The notes beneath the pieces are model-generated. The model did not search any database. It was not told the DNA's origin and was given only the letters and a program-made list of their open reading frames with translations. A stretch of DNA of 64,000 nt from an uncultured Lachnospiraceae bacterium (GTDB taxonomy: Bacteria > Bacillota > Clostridia > Lachnospirales > Lachnospiraceae): contig CANQEL010000001.1 of the NCBI GenBank assembly GCA_947594855.1, positions 248,001 to 312,000 of the forward strand. Reading direction: 5' to 3'. The position numbers and the translations under genes are program-made. Numbering within the stretch: position 1 is the first letter of the stretch; each line of letters opens with the position of its first letter. This document shows positions 44,054 through 53,193 of the stretch, piece by piece.

Positions 44054-46495
44054 CTAACTTCTGAGAGCTGCTCCAAGTTCAGACAGCCTGTCAACAATCT
44101 TCTGCATAACTTCATTTACTTCCTTATCTTCCAGTGTCTTTTCCTTATGTCTAAACCTTATCGAATAAGCAAGTGACTTCTTGCCATGTTCCAGCCTGTC
44201 TCCTTCATATACATCAAACAGCTCACATTTCTCAAGCAGTTTTCCGGCATGTTTCTTAATTACTTCTTCAATCTGTCCAGCCTGTATATCTTTGTCCATT
44301 ACAAGGCTTATATCTCTTGTAACGGCGGGATATTTAGGAATTCCTTCATATTTTACGGCATCAAAATCAGCATAATCCACAATATATTCCATATCAAGCA
44401 CTGCGACATATGTTTTTTCTTTAATAAGATAATTGTCGCATACTTCAGGATGAATCTCCCCGATATAACCTATTACAGTGTCATTATAAATAACATCTGC
44501 CTGTCTGCCTGGATGAAGATATGGTCTGCCTGAATGTGAATCAAATACAATATCTTTTTTCAGGCTGCACTTGTGCAGTAATGTTTCCACTGCGCCTTTC
44601 ATATCATAAAAATCACAGGAGCCGTACATACCAAGCGTAAGCTGTCTGCGTTCATCCGGAAGCTCTGTTACAGGAACCTGTTTTGGTATATATATATTAG
44701 CCATTTCATATAACCTTACATTTCTGTTTCTCCTGTTGTAATTAGTAGAAAGCGATGTAAGCATACCATTTAATGAAGATGTACGCATTATACTGTAATC
44801 CTCGCCAAGCGGATTGGATATTACTACCGTCTTACGAAGGTCGTCATCTTCTTTTATAAGTAGCTTGTCAAATACCTTCGGACTTTCAAATGAATATGTG
44901 CTTGCCTCTGAAAATCCAAGATATTCAGCCGTGTTTGCTGCAATCTGCTCTACCCTTAATTTATAAGACAGACCTCCTGTTGTAGCCTCGCCTGTAGGAA
45001 GCGTAGACGGTATATTTTCATATCCGTAGAAACGCGCAACTTCCTCTGCAAGATCAGCAAGAAGTTCTATATCCTGCCTCCACGTAGGCACTGTAACCTC
45101 TTTCTTTGCCTTATCGGTTTTAAGGTCAACCATTTCAAAATATGAAACCATCGTATCTTCATCAATATCAGTTCCAAGAAGCCTGTTAATTCTGTCTGCA
45201 TCATACTTTACAACTTTGGGTTCTCTCTTTTTACTGTATACATCTACACAACCGCCAACAACATCTCCGGCATCCAGTTCTTCTATAAGCTGGCATGCAC
45301 GGTTGATTGCTTCCATTGCATTCTCAGGGTCAAGTCCTTTCTCAAACTTAGCCTGCGCATCAGTACGCATACCAAGCCTTTTACCTGAAAGACGTATATT
45401 CGTTCCGTCAAAACATGCAGCTTCAAAAAGCATTGTAGTTACATTATCGGTAATCTTGGAATTCTCTCCTCCCATTATTCCCGCAATACCTACAGGCTTA
45501 TCAGCATCACATATCATAAGGACATCCGAATCCATTACCCTGTCCTGACCGTCTAAAGTGGTAAATACTTCTTTGTCCTTTGCGCGCCTTACAACAATCT
45601 TTCTGCCGGCAATCGTATCCAAATCAAATGCATGCATAGGCTGCGCATATTCTTCCATAACATAATTGGTTATATCAACAATATTATTAATAGGTCTTAT
45701 TCCACATGCCGCAAGCCTTCTCTGCAGCCACTCAGGCGACGGAGCAAGCCGTATATTTTTAACTACCCTTGCAATATATCTCGGGCACAAATCCTTATCC
45801 ACAACCTCAACACTGATATAATCAGACGCCTTTTCATCATTACCTGTAACAGTAACCTCAGGCGGGCAGAACTTCTTTCCAAAAGTTGCCGCAGCTTCTC
45901 TTGCTATTCCAATTACAGAGAAACAGTCCACACGGTTTGAGGTAATTTCATATTCAAAATTAACATCCCTGAGCCCTAACAGTTCAGGAACATCGCTTCC
46001 AAGTTTTGCATTGCAGTATTCCTTATTATTATTAAAAATGTATATTCCATCGTCACACGCATCAGGGTACATATCAGTATCAGAGCCAAGTTCCTGTATA
46101 GAACACATCATTCCAAAAGACTCAACCCCACGGAGTTTTCCTTTCTTTATCTTCGTTCCTCCCGGAATCCTGCTGCCGGAATGGTCGCAAGCCACACGTC
46201 CCCCGTCAAGCACGACAGGAACTATAGCCCCTTCATATACATTCGGCGCTCCCGTTACTATCTGTATAACAGTTCCCTCTTCATCAACCTGCACCTGGCA
46301 TACAACAAGTTTGTCAGCATCAGGATGCTTTTCTATTTTAATTATTTTTCCTACTACAATCTTTTCAAGTCCGTCATCTAATTTCTGATATCCCTCAACC
46401 TTGGTTCCAGTCAGCGTCATTCTGTCCATATACTCATCTGCGCTGCAGTCAAGGTCAGGTACATATGCCTTAATCCATGATAATGGTGTATTCAT
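44054..46495 (-). CDS. pheT: Phenylalanyl-tRNA synthetase beta subunit
   Basis: 813 aa. An N-terminal tRNA-binding OB domain (about 40-155, EKIVVGKIIKIEKHPDADKL) and the B3/B4 editing region (SNRVDCFSVIGIAREAAATF, about 190-390) come first. B5 (about 405-475), the catalytic-like core (GFSEASTYSF, NPLGEDYSIMRTSSL) and a ferredoxin-fold anticodon-binding domain at the end (KYPAVTRDISLVMDKDI) follow. It follows pheS by 23 bp and is governed by the same T-box. GGAGGAAT precedes the ATG. Confidence 0.97.
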   Translation of the reverse strand: MNTPLSWIKAYVPDLDCSADEYMDRMTLTGTKVEGYQKLDDGLEKIVVGKIIKIEKHPDADKLVVCQVQVDEEGTVIQIVTGAPNVYEGAIVPVVLDGGRVACDHSGSRIPGGTKIKKGKLRGVESFGMMCSIQELGSDTDMYPDACDDGIYIFNNNKEYCNAKLGSDVPELLGLRDVNFEYEITSNRVDCFSVIGIAREAAATFGKKFCPPEVTVTGNDEKASDYISVEVVDKDLCPRYIARVVKNIRLAPSPEWLQRRLAACGIRPINNIVDITNYVMEEYAQPMHAFDLDTIAGRKIVVRRAKDKEVFTTLDGQDRVMDSDVLMICDADKPVGIAGIMGGENSKITDNVTTMLFEAACFDGTNIRLSGKRLGMRTDAQAKFEKGLDPENAMEAINRACQLIEELDAGDVVGGCVDVYSKKREPKVVKYDADRINRLLGTDIDEDTMVSYFEMVDLKTDKAKKEVTVPTWRQDIELLADLAEEVARFYGYENIPSTLPTGEATTGGLSYKLRVEQIAANTAEYLGFSEASTYSFESPKVFDKLLIKEDDDLRKTVVISNPLGEDYSIMRTSSLNGMLTSLSTNYNRRNRNVRLYEMANIYIPKQVPVTELPDERRQLTLGMYGSCDFYDMKGAVETLLHKCSLKKDIVFDSHSGRPYLHPGRQADVIYNDTVIGYIGEIHPEVCDNYLIKEKTYVAVLDMEYIVDYADFDAVKYEGIPKYPAVTRDISLVMDKDIQAGQIEEVIKKHAGKLLEKCELFDVYEGDRLEHGKKSLAYSIRFRHKEKTLEDKEVNEVMQKIVDRLSELGAALRS

Positions 46496-46518
46496 AATAT
46501 TCCTCCATTCATTATTAT

Positions 46519-47538
46519 TTAAAACTGTTCAAGAAAACGTATATCATTCTCATACAAAAGTCTCATGTCATCAATTTCATATTTGAGAAGCGCTATTCTC
46601 TCAAGCCCCATGCCAAATGCAAATCCCTGGTATTTCTCGGAATCTATATCTCTCATTTCCAGCACTCTCGGATGTACCATTCCACAGCCGAGTATTTCAA
46701 TCCAGCCTTCTCCTTTACAGAACCTGCAGCCGCTTCCGCCGCATTTGAAACAGGAAACATCCATTTCCGCGCTTGGCTCCGTGAATGGAAAATGATGCGG
46801 TCTGAATCTTACTTTAGTCGCTTCGCCGAACATTCTCTTTGCAAACTCCGCCAGAGTGCCTTTAAGGTCTGCAAATGTTATATTTTTATCTATTACAAGT
46901 CCTTCAATCTGGTTAAATGAAGGAGAATGTGTTGCGTCTACTTCATCTGAACGGAATACCCTGCCCGGAGCTATCATTCTTATTGGAAGCTCCTTCTTTT
47001 CCATTACGTGAACCTGAACAGAAGATGTCTGTGTCCTAAGAACTATATCATCATTAATATAAAATGTATCCTGCTCATCTTTCGCCGGATGGTTTGCCGG
47101 TATATTAAGCGCCTCAAAGTTGTAATAATCATATTCAACTTCAGGTCCCTCAACGACCTCGTATCCCATTCCGATAAATATTCTTTCCACATCATCAAGG
47201 GCTATTGAATTAGGATGCTTATGTCCCATATGAGGTTTTCTTCCCGGAAGGGTAACGTCAATCGTCTCTGCCTTAAGCTTTTCTTCCCTTATCTTTTTTT
47301 CAAATACTTTTTTCTTGGTTTCAATCATTTCTTCAATGGTATTTCTTGCATTATTCACCATCTGTCCGATTACAGGCCTCTCTGACGCCTGTACATCCTT
47401 CATGGATTTCAATACAGAAGTCAGCTCACCCTTCTTTCCAAGGTAAAACACCCTGATATCATTAAGGGCAGAAAGGTTGTCGGAATTATCAATCCCGGCT
47501 ATTGCATCTTCTACAATTTTGTTCAGCTTATCTTTCAT
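46519..47538 (-). CDS. pheS: Phenylalanyl-tRNA synthetase alpha subunit
   Basis: 339 aa. N-terminal coiled coil (about 1-85) and class II catalytic core. Motif regions include HPNSIALDDVERIFIGMG, FEALNIPANHPAKDEQDTF (motif 2 region), RPHHFPFTEPSAEMDVSC, the Cys-rich insert CGGSGCRFCKGEGWIEI and FGMGLERIALLKYEID (motif 3). It charges tRNA-Phe as an alpha2-beta2 enzyme with PheT. GGAGGACAT precedes the ATG; the leader upstream holds a T-box. Confidence 0.97.
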   Translation of the reverse strand: MKDKLNKIVEDAIAGIDNSDNLSALNDIRVFYLGKKGELTSVLKSMKDVQASERPVIGQMVNNARNTIEEMIETKKKVFEKKIREEKLKAETIDVTLPGRKPHMGHKHPNSIALDDVERIFIGMGYEVVEGPEVEYDYYNFEALNIPANHPAKDEQDTFYINDDIVLRTQTSSVQVHVMEKKELPIRMIAPGRVFRSDEVDATHSPSFNQIEGLVIDKNITFADLKGTLAEFAKRMFGEATKVRFRPHHFPFTEPSAEMDVSCFKCGGSGCRFCKGEGWIEILGCGMVHPRVLEMRDIDSEKYQGFAFGMGLERIALLKYEIDDMRLLYENDIRFLEQF

Positions 47539-47583
47539 TTTATATGTCCTCCTGTTAGGGTTTTTATATTTTTCTTTTTACAG

Positions 47584-47620
47584 AAAAAAAGTTCCCTGCA
47601 GACAAAATCTGCAAGGAACG
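47584..47620 (-). terminator. T-box terminator hairpin of pheST
   Basis: Minus strand: GTTCCTTGCAGA (47619-47608), loop, TCTGCAGGGAAC (47602-47591), then TTTTTTT (47590-47584). The 5' side of the stem is only 12 nt past the T-box sequence, so antiterminator and terminator are mutually exclusive. Confidence 0.9.
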
Positions 47621-47850
47621 AATAATCCGCGGTACCATCCTTATTCCTGACGTTAATATGCCGTCAGGCACTCGTTATGTTTAACGCACAGCTTACGTCA
47701 GTTCCTACTGATATACGAATAACCAATACGTTCAGAACCAAAACTCCGGTGTGAAATTAAAGTTATAATATGGACCGACAGGGCTTTCAGCCAGTGACCC
47801 CGTCTCTCTGCAGGTATTTTATAACTCTTTTGCACCATCATTGCCTTATC
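47621..47850 (-). promoter_or_regulatory. T-box riboswitch leader of pheST
   Basis: The conserved T-box sequence AATAAGGATGGTACCGCG is at about 47645-47628 on the minus strand, just before the terminator. Upstream are a Stem-I-like region with GGCTGAAAGCC and a 3' antiterminator partner. A UUC triplet (47755-47753, in AATTTCACA) is a plausible Phe specifier, but I could not fold the stem to confirm it. Known action: uncharged tRNA-Phe stabilises the antiterminator and turns pheST on. Confidence 0.92.
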
Positions 47851-47854
47851 GGAT

Positions 47855-47884
47855 ATAATAGCACGAACATTTTGGGATTGTCAA
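47855..47884 (-). promoter_or_regulatory. Promoter of the pheST leader
   Basis: Minus strand: perfect TTGACA (47879-47884), 18-bp spacer, TATTAT (47855-47860). The -35 box overlaps the stop codon of the upstream MATE gene. Confidence 0.7.
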
Positions 47885-49248
47885 TAGTTAGATTTCGCGG
47901 TTCTTTTCTTCCACCGCAGATAAAAATATGTAACTTCTACTATACAGCATGCAGTCCATCCTACCGGATAACTCAAACCTACCAAACGTTCCGTGTTGCT
48001 TATAAAATGTGTCATTATAAATAAGTATATCTGCCTTACTACTACAAAGTTTAAAATCATTATGACCATAGGTCCGGCAGAATCTCCCCGCCCGCGCAGC
48101 GCCCCTGCCAGCGTATGATTTACACAGTTAAAAAGCATGAAAAATACATTTGTTTTAAGAAACAGTACGCCGTAACGTATAACATCCGCATCATCAGTAA
48201 AGATTCCGTTGGCGGGTGAAGCAAACGCAAACAAAAATACAGCTATTACCGCCGTAATACCTACCGCAAGCGCCATAGACTGTACAGTTCCCTTATTTAC
48301 ACGGTCGTCTTTACCGGCGCCGACATTCTGTCCCACAAACGTAGTTGCAGCCTGGGCTACGCTCTGCATCGGCAGCATAATAAACATATCTAACTTGTTA
48401 TAACAACTCCAGCCCGCCATACATGCAGAACCAAAACTGTTAATATAGGATTGTACAAATATATTTGAAAATGCCGTGATTACAGACTGTACGCCGGTCG
48501 GCAGACCAATTGTAAAAATCTGTTTCAGCACAGAAACATCGCATTTTAAATCCTTCCAGGACAGATAGTATACATCTTTCGTTTTTGTAAGAAGAAACAG
48601 TATCATGCCGGCTGAAATAAACTGGGCGATAATCGTTGCATATGCCACGCCTGCGATTCCCGCATGAAAAACTATTACAAACAAAAGATCCAGCACCGCA
48701 TTAACAACACTGGTAAAAATAAGAAACATAAGCGGCCTTTTTGTATCTCCTACGGCGCGCAGTATTCCACTTCCCATATTATATACCAGAAGTCCAAGCA
48801 TACCGGCAAAATATATTTTCAGATATACCGTTGCCGAATCCATAACATCTTCCGGCGTTGACATAAAAACAAGCATCGGCCGTACCAGTAATATACCAAT
48901 AACCGTAAACAACACGCCGCATACAAGCGTTACAAAAATCGTTGTTTCAACAGCAGTATGTAAATTTTCATATTTTTTTGCTCCATAATAACGGCTGATT
49001 ACAACCCCGGCTCCAATGGATACACCGTTAAAAAAGAACACCAGCATATTGATAATCATTGTAGTAGAACCTACCGCCGCCAATGCTTCTTTTCCTACAA
49101 AATTACCTACTACCAGAGAATCTACCGTATTATACATCATTTGAAAAAGATTTCCGATAATCAAAGGTACTGAAAACTGAATCAGCAAAAAAATAATATT
49201 TCCTGTTGTCATATCCTTAGCAGATGCTTTTTGCCTTTTACTACTCAT
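47881..49248 (-). CDS. MATE family efflux transporter
   Basis: 455 aa, twelve predicted hydrophobic spans. The first part, TTGNIIFLLIQFSVPLIIGNLFQMMYNTVDSLVVGNFVGKEALAAVG in two half blocks, is the usual MATE/NorM start. The second repeat begins near residue 235 (IGLPTGVQSVITAFSNIFVQ), and VAQAATTFVGQNVGAGK is the matching loop. It exports cationic compounds or drugs by Na+ or H+ antiport; the substrate is unknown. The start at 49248 (MSSKRQKASAK) is uncertain because no good ribosome site is seen; the open frame extends 22 codons further. Confidence 0.9.
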   Translation of the reverse strand: MSSKRQKASAKDMTTGNIIFLLIQFSVPLIIGNLFQMMYNTVDSLVVGNFVGKEALAAVGSTTMIINMLVFFFNGVSIGAGVVISRYYGAKKYENLHTAVETTIFVTLVCGVLFTVIGILLVRPMLVFMSTPEDVMDSATVYLKIYFAGMLGLLVYNMGSGILRAVGDTKRPLMFLIFTSVVNAVLDLLFVIVFHAGIAGVAYATIIAQFISAGMILFLLTKTKDVYYLSWKDLKCDVSVLKQIFTIGLPTGVQSVITAFSNIFVQSYINSFGSACMAGWSCYNKLDMFIMLPMQSVAQAATTFVGQNVGAGKDDRVNKGTVQSMALAVGITAVIAVFLFAFASPANGIFTDDADVIRYGVLFLKTNVFFMLFNCVNHTLAGALRGRGDSAGPMVIMILNFVVVRQIYLFIMTHFISNTERLVGLSYPVGWTACCIVEVTYFYLRWKKRTAKSNY

Positions 49249-49323
49249 ACTACAAGTCGCCCCCGTTATTATATCGTACAGCACACTTTTAATTTTGGCA
49301 AGTCCATGTATCAATAAAGCATT

Positions 49324-49351
49324 TTGATTAATTAAATTTTTCTGCTATAAT
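49324..49351 (+). promoter_or_regulatory. Promoter of the yihY-like gene
   Basis: TTGATT (49324-49329), 16-bp spacer, perfect TATAAT (49346-49351). The first in-frame ATG at 49350 lies inside the -10 box and so cannot be used. Confidence 0.65.
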
Positions 49352-49418
49352 GCTTACATATAGTATACTTAATCAATATATAATTAATAATAACAAGGGT
49401 TACACGGGTAATAAATAT

Positions 49419-50222
49419 ATGAAGATAATTAAAAAAACAATTGAAAAACTTTTATTTTTTACATCGAAAATGTCATCTGACAATGTGCCGGCATACTCGG
49501 CATATGTGTCATTTTTCCTGTTCATTTCAGCCTTTCCGTTTATAATGATTTTACTTGCTTTTATTAAATATACTCCTCTGGACAAAGACTTTCTTCTTAC
49601 CTGTATCGAAAATATCGCTCCGGGTGTTATAGGCGACACCCTTACATCCTGGATTCATGAAATATACAATTCAAGTTCGGGAATAATGTCAGTATCAATC
49701 ATACTTGCATTGTGGTCTGCATCAAAAGGTATTCTGGGAATTGTACACAGCATAAACAGAATATACGGATGTAATTACAGACATAATTATTTTTTTAAAC
49801 GTATTCTTGCAATGTTTTATACTCTTATTCTCATTATCATAATAATAGCGGCGCTGGTTCTTCTTATATTTGGCAATAAAATTGTCACGTGGCTCGGCAT
49901 TACTTCAATTTTCTTTGATTTACGTATTATAATTGCCGTTTCAATGTTCTTTTTCATATTTCTTATACTTTATGTTTGTGTGCCGAACCGCAAAACAAAA
50001 GTAAGATACGAGCTTCCCGGAGCAATATTCACAACTGCCGGATGGCTTTTATTCTCATACCTATACTCAATATATATGGACTTCGTAAATCTTGGAAATT
50101 CCATATACGGAAGCCTTACCACTATAATATTACTCCTGATGTGGCTGTATTTCTGTATGTATATATTGTTTATGGGAGCAGAAATCAATGTTCTTCTCCG
50201 GAAATCCAGTCAAAAAACTTAA
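49419..50222 (+). CDS. YihY/BrkB-like inner-membrane protein
   Basis: 267 aa with six hydrophobic spans (near 28-48, 92-112, 135-160, 176-196, 208-230, 240-262). SSDNVPAYSAYVSFFLFISA and ALWSASKGILGIVHSINRIY fit the YihY/UPF0761 (virulence factor BrkB) family, whose function is unsettled. The start at 49419 (MKIIKKTIEK) is chosen because the earlier in-frame ATG lies in the promoter; the ribosome site is weak (GGGT). Its stop overlaps the convergent SpoIID-domain gene by four bases. Confidence 0.85.
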   Translation: MKIIKKTIEKLLFFTSKMSSDNVPAYSAYVSFFLFISAFPFIMILLAFIKYTPLDKDFLLTCIENIAPGVIGDTLTSWIHEIYNSSSGIMSVSIILALWSASKGILGIVHSINRIYGCNYRHNYFFKRILAMFYTLILIIIIIAALVLLIFGNKIVTWLGITSIFFDLRIIIAVSMFFFIFLILYVCVPNRKTKVRYELPGAIFTTAGWLLFSYLYSIYMDFVNLGNSIYGSLTTIILLLMWLYFCMYILFMGAEINVLLRKSSQKT

Positions 50223-52606
50223 CGTTTTTCAACGTGGCAGCCTTTATAATAATGCTCTAATATTTGTATGTATGTATAACCGCTGTCCGCCATTTTACTT
50301 GCCCCGTTCTGACTCATTCCAACTCCATGGCCATATCCGCCTCCATGCAGAGTGAATATCTTTTCACCATTTTCCTTTTGCGTATCTGTATAGAAAAATG
50401 CACTTGGCAGAAGAGATAATCCATTGACCGTACTTTCATCATTTCTTTTTATAATTGATTCAGCAGGGGCAAGAAGCAGTCTTATATTATATTCTGACAA
50501 TACTTTTACTGTTTTTTTGCTTCCTTTTATTATAAGAGAAGTTATAATCCCTCCATCAGAACGTTTGCCGACTTTTATATTTCTGATTTTTCCTATCTTA
50601 TCAATTTTTCTGCTGACATAGTTGCCGTTTTCGTCTTTAGTAAGTATGAGCGACGGATTAATATTATACCTCACCTGTATTGACTTTTCCAAAGATGAGC
50701 GCACCTGATTCTCACTAAGCCGTACCTGCCACCTGTACCATGGAAACGCAGCATCATATGTAGTTACGGGTTTGTTATTAATAAAATTCCTGAACACTTT
50801 CTCGTCGGACAAATCATAAGTTTCATTTATACTTACATCATTCTGAAGCACCGCACTTAAATACTCCACATTTTTCATTCCAAACCATACATCAGCGCCG
50901 TTTGCTGTATGTCCACAGGAAGTTGAAAAATAATATGCGCTCACTATATCCCCGTTATAGGTAATTACGCACCCCGAAGTCTGGTTTACCGCTTCAATAG
51001 ATTCCGGAGTTTCAGGGGTATTATTATATACCTGATATGCCGTGCTGTCATCAACATGGGCGCCGATACCAGAAAGACCGCCCGACATAACCTGCATATA
51101 CGCATAGCTTCTTGCGCACACCGCCTGGGCTTTAAGCGCTTCCATATTGTACGAAACCGGCATTTCACTCGGAACTACGGCATACAGATATTCGTCAATT
51201 GAAAGCTCATTAATGATTACTATGGCATTTTCAGCACAGTTCAGTTCAATTATACCTCTGTAATAATGCGCTTCCCCATTCCTTTTTACGCTTTTTATAA
51301 GAAGCCTTCCCCCGTTTTCAGGAGCAATAGTAACCCGCCCCTGCTTCAGAAGCTCATTATCGGGCAGAAAACCTGCTTCCTCTCCTGCCGCATAACGGTA
51401 TTCTGCTCCATTTATACGTAATACCATTCCGGAATCAGATGAAATTACAGCTTTTTGATGATAATAGCCCTTATACCCTGTAGTCATTATTGCAACCCTT
51501 ATATTGGCAGGCGTTACCTGACCGGTAACAAGGACTGCGCATACAGTATTATTTTCAACTACAATATCGGCTACTGAGTAACCGACGCTTATATCTGATA
51601 TTCCAAGCTGTTTTGTTTCATCATATATTCCGTATACTTTGTAATTTTCCGCAAACATAAGCCTTCCATAAGAAGCCGTGTCAATATAAGCATCATTTAC
51701 CGAAAGGATTCTGTCATTAATCCGCTCACCTTTTATTTTTATATCAGTAACCCTGTCAGAGGATATGGTTATATCTGCAACTGTACCCTGTATGGGAGCC
51801 ATACTTTCTTTCAGCGCATTGCTTAAATTAAATTCAGCAAATACGCCCGAATAATATATAATCATCTGCTCGCCGCTGCAGGTGTCAATCCATGCATTAT
51901 TTATAACCGTATCTTTTTCCGATACACCATATATATATATTATTTCATTTCCGTCAGACAGAACGCTCAGCGTTCTGTTAGCATACGCATCCAGCGCAAA
52001 ACCGTCAAAATGATAGGCTCCTGAGCCTGTAGCCGCTTCCCATGAATTATTATCCTTATCAAGCAGCGCAAGCAGAAATAAATCCTCTTTTACAATCTTC
52101 CTGCACTCACCTTCCCCCAAAAAAGACGGTATCGCTTCATATACCGTAAGCCATTTGCCCGCACTTATGTTTTCGTCATATTCAAATTTTCCGAGCATCT
52201 GTTTCACTTTTTCTTTTATTATACCGTCGGTATCTCCGGTCATTTCACTTACTATATCTATACATTCCCCATATGTAAGCTCATCCTGCGGCCTACATTC
52301 ATTGCCGCCCCAGTGTATTCCCAGCATCCCCGACGCAGTAAAATATTTATCATACCATTCACCGTTACAGGCATCTATATAAGTAATTTCAGGCTCCATT
52401 CCCTTAATTTCATTATGCGAATATTTAAGAAGAGACAGCATCTTTGCTGCAAGCGCCCTCTGTATGTATACATCATCTATTCCAAGCTCGCTTGAAGTGC
52501 TTTTATCTCCATATATTCCAATCTTAACCATACCTGCAATTCTGGTTGTCAGTATAACCAGTATAGCCACTGACATTATAATTATAATAATCTTTTTTTT
52601 TCGCAT
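50219..52606 (-). CDS. Large SpoIID/LytB-domain exported protein
   Basis: 795 aa. One N-terminal membrane/signal segment (about 5-26) is followed by about 420 residues with no family I recognise and then a SpoIID domain (about 440-690). The domain shows INELSIDEYLYAVVPSEMP with the catalytic Glu, EALKAQAVCARSYAYMQV and SAYYFSTSCGHTANGADVW. It ends with FTLHGGGYGHGVGMSQNGA, a conserved SpoIID end. SpoIID is a lytic transglycosylase acting on denuded glycan strands during engulfment; LytB homologues act in vegetative cells. It is much longer than SpoIID (about 340 aa). The start at 52606 has AAGGTG upstream; a GTG three codons earlier is less likely. A weak promoter may lie just upstream of the gene. 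Confidence 0.85.
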   Translation of the reverse strand: MRKKKIIIIIMSVAILVILTTRIAGMVKIGIYGDKSTSSELGIDDVYIQRALAAKMLSLLKYSHNEIKGMEPEITYIDACNGEWYDKYFTASGMLGIHWGGNECRPQDELTYGECIDIVSEMTGDTDGIIKEKVKQMLGKFEYDENISAGKWLTVYEAIPSFLGEGECRKIVKEDLFLLALLDKDNNSWEAATGSGAYHFDGFALDAYANRTLSVLSDGNEIIYIYGVSEKDTVINNAWIDTCSGEQMIIYYSGVFAEFNLSNALKESMAPIQGTVADITISSDRVTDIKIKGERINDRILSVNDAYIDTASYGRLMFAENYKVYGIYDETKQLGISDISVGYSVADIVVENNTVCAVLVTGQVTPANIRVAIMTTGYKGYYHQKAVISSDSGMVLRINGAEYRYAAGEEAGFLPDNELLKQGRVTIAPENGGRLLIKSVKRNGEAHYYRGIIELNCAENAIVIINELSIDEYLYAVVPSEMPVSYNMEALKAQAVCARSYAYMQVMSGGLSGIGAHVDDSTAYQVYNNTPETPESIEAVNQTSGCVITYNGDIVSAYYFSTSCGHTANGADVWFGMKNVEYLSAVLQNDVSINETYDLSDEKVFRNFINNKPVTTYDAAFPWYRWQVRLSENQVRSSLEKSIQVRYNINPSLILTKDENGNYVSRKIDKIGKIRNIKVGKRSDGGIITSLIIKGSKKTVKVLSEYNIRLLLAPAESIIKRNDESTVNGLSLLPSAFFYTDTQKENGEKIFTLHGGGYGHGVGMSQNGASKMADSGYTYIQILEHYYKGCHVEKR

Positions 52607-52682
52607 AAAAATCACCTTACAGCATATACTCTAATTATAATAATATGCTGCAAGGCGTTAATTTAGGACAACTTTTTAAGCT

Positions 52683-53165
52683 TTATCTGACATATCTGTA
52701 AAAAGTATATGGAATACTTTCTTCTATATATTCCTTATATACACATTTATATAAGCTTTCATCAAATTCCGGGAAATACACATCGCCCTCGTATTCTTTA
52801 TCAAGCACCGACAAATACAGTTCATCTGCAAAATCAAGCGCTTCTCTGTATATACTCTCACCGCCGCATATAAAAATATTCTTTTTCGCAAATACGTCAT
52901 TAGAATTACATATGGCAAACGCTTCGTCTAATGAGTCCGCAGTAATCAGATTCTTATCCCTATACCGCATACTTTTTGAAAGCACAATATTTATCCTGCC
53001 GCATAAAGGGCTTCCTATTTCTTCATAAGTCTTTCTCCCCATAATAACTATATTACCTTCGGTAATCTCCCTGAACCTTTTCTTATCTGAGGGAATATTC
53101 CATATAAGCTTTCCTTTATTTCCAATGACCCTGTTTTTCGCAAAAGCCGCAATTACTGCTATCAT
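52683..53165 (-). CDS. folA: Dihydrofolate reductase
   Basis: 160 aa, normal length. MIAVIAAFAKNRVIGNKGKL, the catalytic Asp in WNIPSDKKRFREIT, IVIMGRKTYEEIG and NIFICGGESIYREALDF are family blocks. It makes tetrahydrofolate from dihydrofolate. AGAGG precedes the ATG at 53165; an in-frame start 22 codons earlier would overlap the nuclease gene end and is not supported. No thyA lies next to it, which is less common. Confidence 0.95.
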   Translation of the reverse strand: MIAVIAAFAKNRVIGNKGKLIWNIPSDKKRFREITEGNIVIMGRKTYEEIGSPLCGRINIVLSKSMRYRDKNLITADSLDEAFAICNSNDVFAKKNIFICGGESIYREALDFADELYLSVLDKEYEGDVYFPEFDESLYKCVYKEYIEESIPYTFYRYVR

Positions 53166-53193
53166 AAAATACCTCTTTATTACATAATTTACT

